This document shows, one piece after another, positions 63,129-64,000 of a stretch of DNA of 64,000 nucleotides. The DNA is from Deltaproteobacteria bacterium HGW-Deltaproteobacteria-18 (lineage in GTDB: Bacteria > Desulfobacterota > Desulfovibrionia > Desulfovibrionales > Desulfomicrobiaceae). Below the pieces are notes generated by a model, which ran no database searches, was not told the DNA's origin, and saw only the letters and a list, made by a program, of their open reading frames with translations. Numbering within the stretch: position 1 is the stretch's first letter; each line of letters opens with the position of its first letter. The DNA is taken from positions 1 through 64,000 of the forward strand of contig PHBE01000006.1 in assembly GCA_002841885.1 (NCBI GenBank), written 5' to 3'. The position numbers were made by a program, and so were the translations under genes.

Positions 63129-64000
63129 GCCTTGACCTTGCGTGACAGGTTGAGCAGCACCCCTGTGCAGAAAAATCCGGTAAGCAGGTGGCTGCCGCCA
63201 TAACTCAAAAACGGCATGGGCACTCCCTTGGGAGGAATGGCGCCCAGGACCACGCCCATGTTCAGGATCCCGCCAACGATCACGATCGCTCCCATGCCGA
63301 AAGCGGTGATGCGGTCGTGCATGGATGCCTGGCGGATGCTGATCGCAAGAGTCCGCCACAGGACCACCCCGAGCAGGATGATGATCAGGGAAACGCCCAC
63401 GAATCCCAGTTCTTCCCCAAGCACGGACATGATGAAGTCATTGTGTGCTTCGGGCAGGAAGAAAAGCTTCTGCTTCCCCTCGCCAAGCCCCTGTCCAAGC
63501 CAACCGCCCGACCCCAGTCCGTAAAGGGATTGCACGAGCTGGTATCCAGTATTCTGGGCATCCTGGAACGGGTCCAGAAAGGAAAAGACCCGGCGAAAGC
63601 GGTACGGGGAATTGACCACCAACAGCGTCGCCGAGACCAGGGCCAGAACGATGGCCGAGCCCAGAAAAATGATTCGCGTCCCGCCGACCAGGCACATCAG
63701 GAAAAGCAGGCCCGCCAGAAACACCGCGCCTCCGAAATCAGGTTGCAGGAGCAGCAGGAAACACAGACTCCCCGTGACCATGATCGGAGGCAGAAAACCC
63801 ACGCTGAAAGTTTTGATCAGGTCCTGCTTGTTGGCGAAAAAGTAGGACAGATAGAAAACCAGCGCGATCTTGGCGGCTTCCAGCGGCTGAACCGAAAACG
63901 GGCCAACCCGGAGCCAGCGGCTTGCTCCGCCTGCAGTGGTACCGAGAGGCGAAAACACGGTCAGCAGAAGAAGTCCCGCCGCCATGAGGATCCAGAGATA
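63125..64000 (-). CDS. ftsW: Lipid II polymerase/flippase FtsW, partial (5' end outside window)
   Basis: SEDS-family membrane protein that polymerises septal peptidoglycan. Only the C-terminal 291 residues are inside the window; the frame stays open to base 64000. Conserved GGASRWLRVGPFSVQPLEAAK and LPEAHNDFIMSVLGEELG are visible. The family signature ends with the last helices near YGGSHLLTGFFCTGVL. Because FtsW sits next to MurG in division clusters, I prefer FtsW to RodA. Confidence 0.93.
   Translation of the reverse strand, partial: YLWILMAAGLLLLTVFSPLGTTAGGASRWLRVGPFSVQPLEAAKIALVFYLSYFFANKQDLIKTFSVGFLPPIMVTGSLCFLLLLQPDFGGAVFLAGLLFLMCLVGGTRIIFLGSAIVLALVSATLLVVNSPYRFRRVFSFLDPFQDAQNTGYQLVQSLYGLGSGGWLGQGLGEGKQKLFFLPEAHNDFIMSVLGEELGFVGVSLIIILLGVVLWRTLAISIRQASMHDRITAFGMGAIVIVGGILNMGVVLGAIPPKGVPMPFLSYGGSHLLTGFFCTGVLLNLSRKVKA

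Noticed and set aside
1-64000. CRISPR array, insertion sequence or prophage
   Set aside because: No repeated spacers, transposase, integrase or phage structural genes were seen; the gene content is coherent chromosomal.

Overview
The window (64 kb, GC-rich, genes packed into overlapping operons) reads as a chromosomal segment of a Desulfovibrionales-type anaerobe, most likely a sulfate reducer. The main reasons are the perR - desulfoferrodoxin - rubredoxin - rubredoxin:oxygen oxidoreductase run next to cytochrome bd, and a cytochrome c maturation operon whose CcmE has cysteine in place of the haem-binding histidine, as described for Desulfovibrio. Genus is not provable here; Desulfomicrobium is my guess. 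Both edges cut through normal chromosome; there is no transposase, integrase, phage gene or CRISPR array.

Layout. 0.1-7.6 kb: tsaC, an unknown 152-residue protein, pncC, a DUF1653 gene, a gene-free stretch (2397-2755) full of inverted repeats, then a leftward lipoprotein-aroQ-efp-ftsK operon and divergent engB. 8.0-13.7 kb: a complete six-gene Mrp/Mnh Na+/H+ antiporter operon with fused A and B subunits. 13.9-21.1 kb: upp; hisB-lipoprotein-hisA; guaB-guaA-tatB-tatC, where TatC carries an unusual acidic N-terminal extension. 21.2-26.0 kb: livJ-livHMGF branched-chain amino-acid importer. 26.2-31.3 kb: ccmEFABCD plus a TPR protein, including a 43-residue ccmD. 31.5-34.3 kb: gmhB and two glycosyltransferases of lipopolysaccharide/heptose type.

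34.3-39.8 kb is an oxygen-defence region: a PerR-like regulator, superoxide reductase, rubredoxin, flavodiiron oxygen reductase, a HEAT-repeat protein and cydAB. Together they would reduce superoxide and O2 to water, using both soluble (rubredoxin/ROO) and membrane (quinol/bd) electron donors. A shared 11-base motif ahead of perR and dfx is a candidate operator. 40.0-49.9 kb holds a TraB/Tiki-like membrane protein, a MATE exporter, tRNA-Leu(UAA), a DUF882/L,D-transpeptidase pair, pal, uspA and an amino-acid ABC importer lacking its ATPase gene. 49.9-55.6 kb has a TonB-dependent receptor divergent from a periplasmic-propeller diguanylate cyclase; the receptor's signal-peptide region contains three homopolymer tracts. 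55.5-64.0 kb: a radical SAM protein and the division/cell-wall cluster ftsW(partial)-murG-murC-ftsQ-ftsA-ftsZ.

Most genes are conserved housekeeping functions. I did not find a clear undescribed system. The least explained items are the 200-bp imperfect palindrome at 2416-2618, the TatC extension, the HEAT protein between roo and cydA, the homopolymer tracts in the receptor gene, and the structured leader before the Mrp operon.
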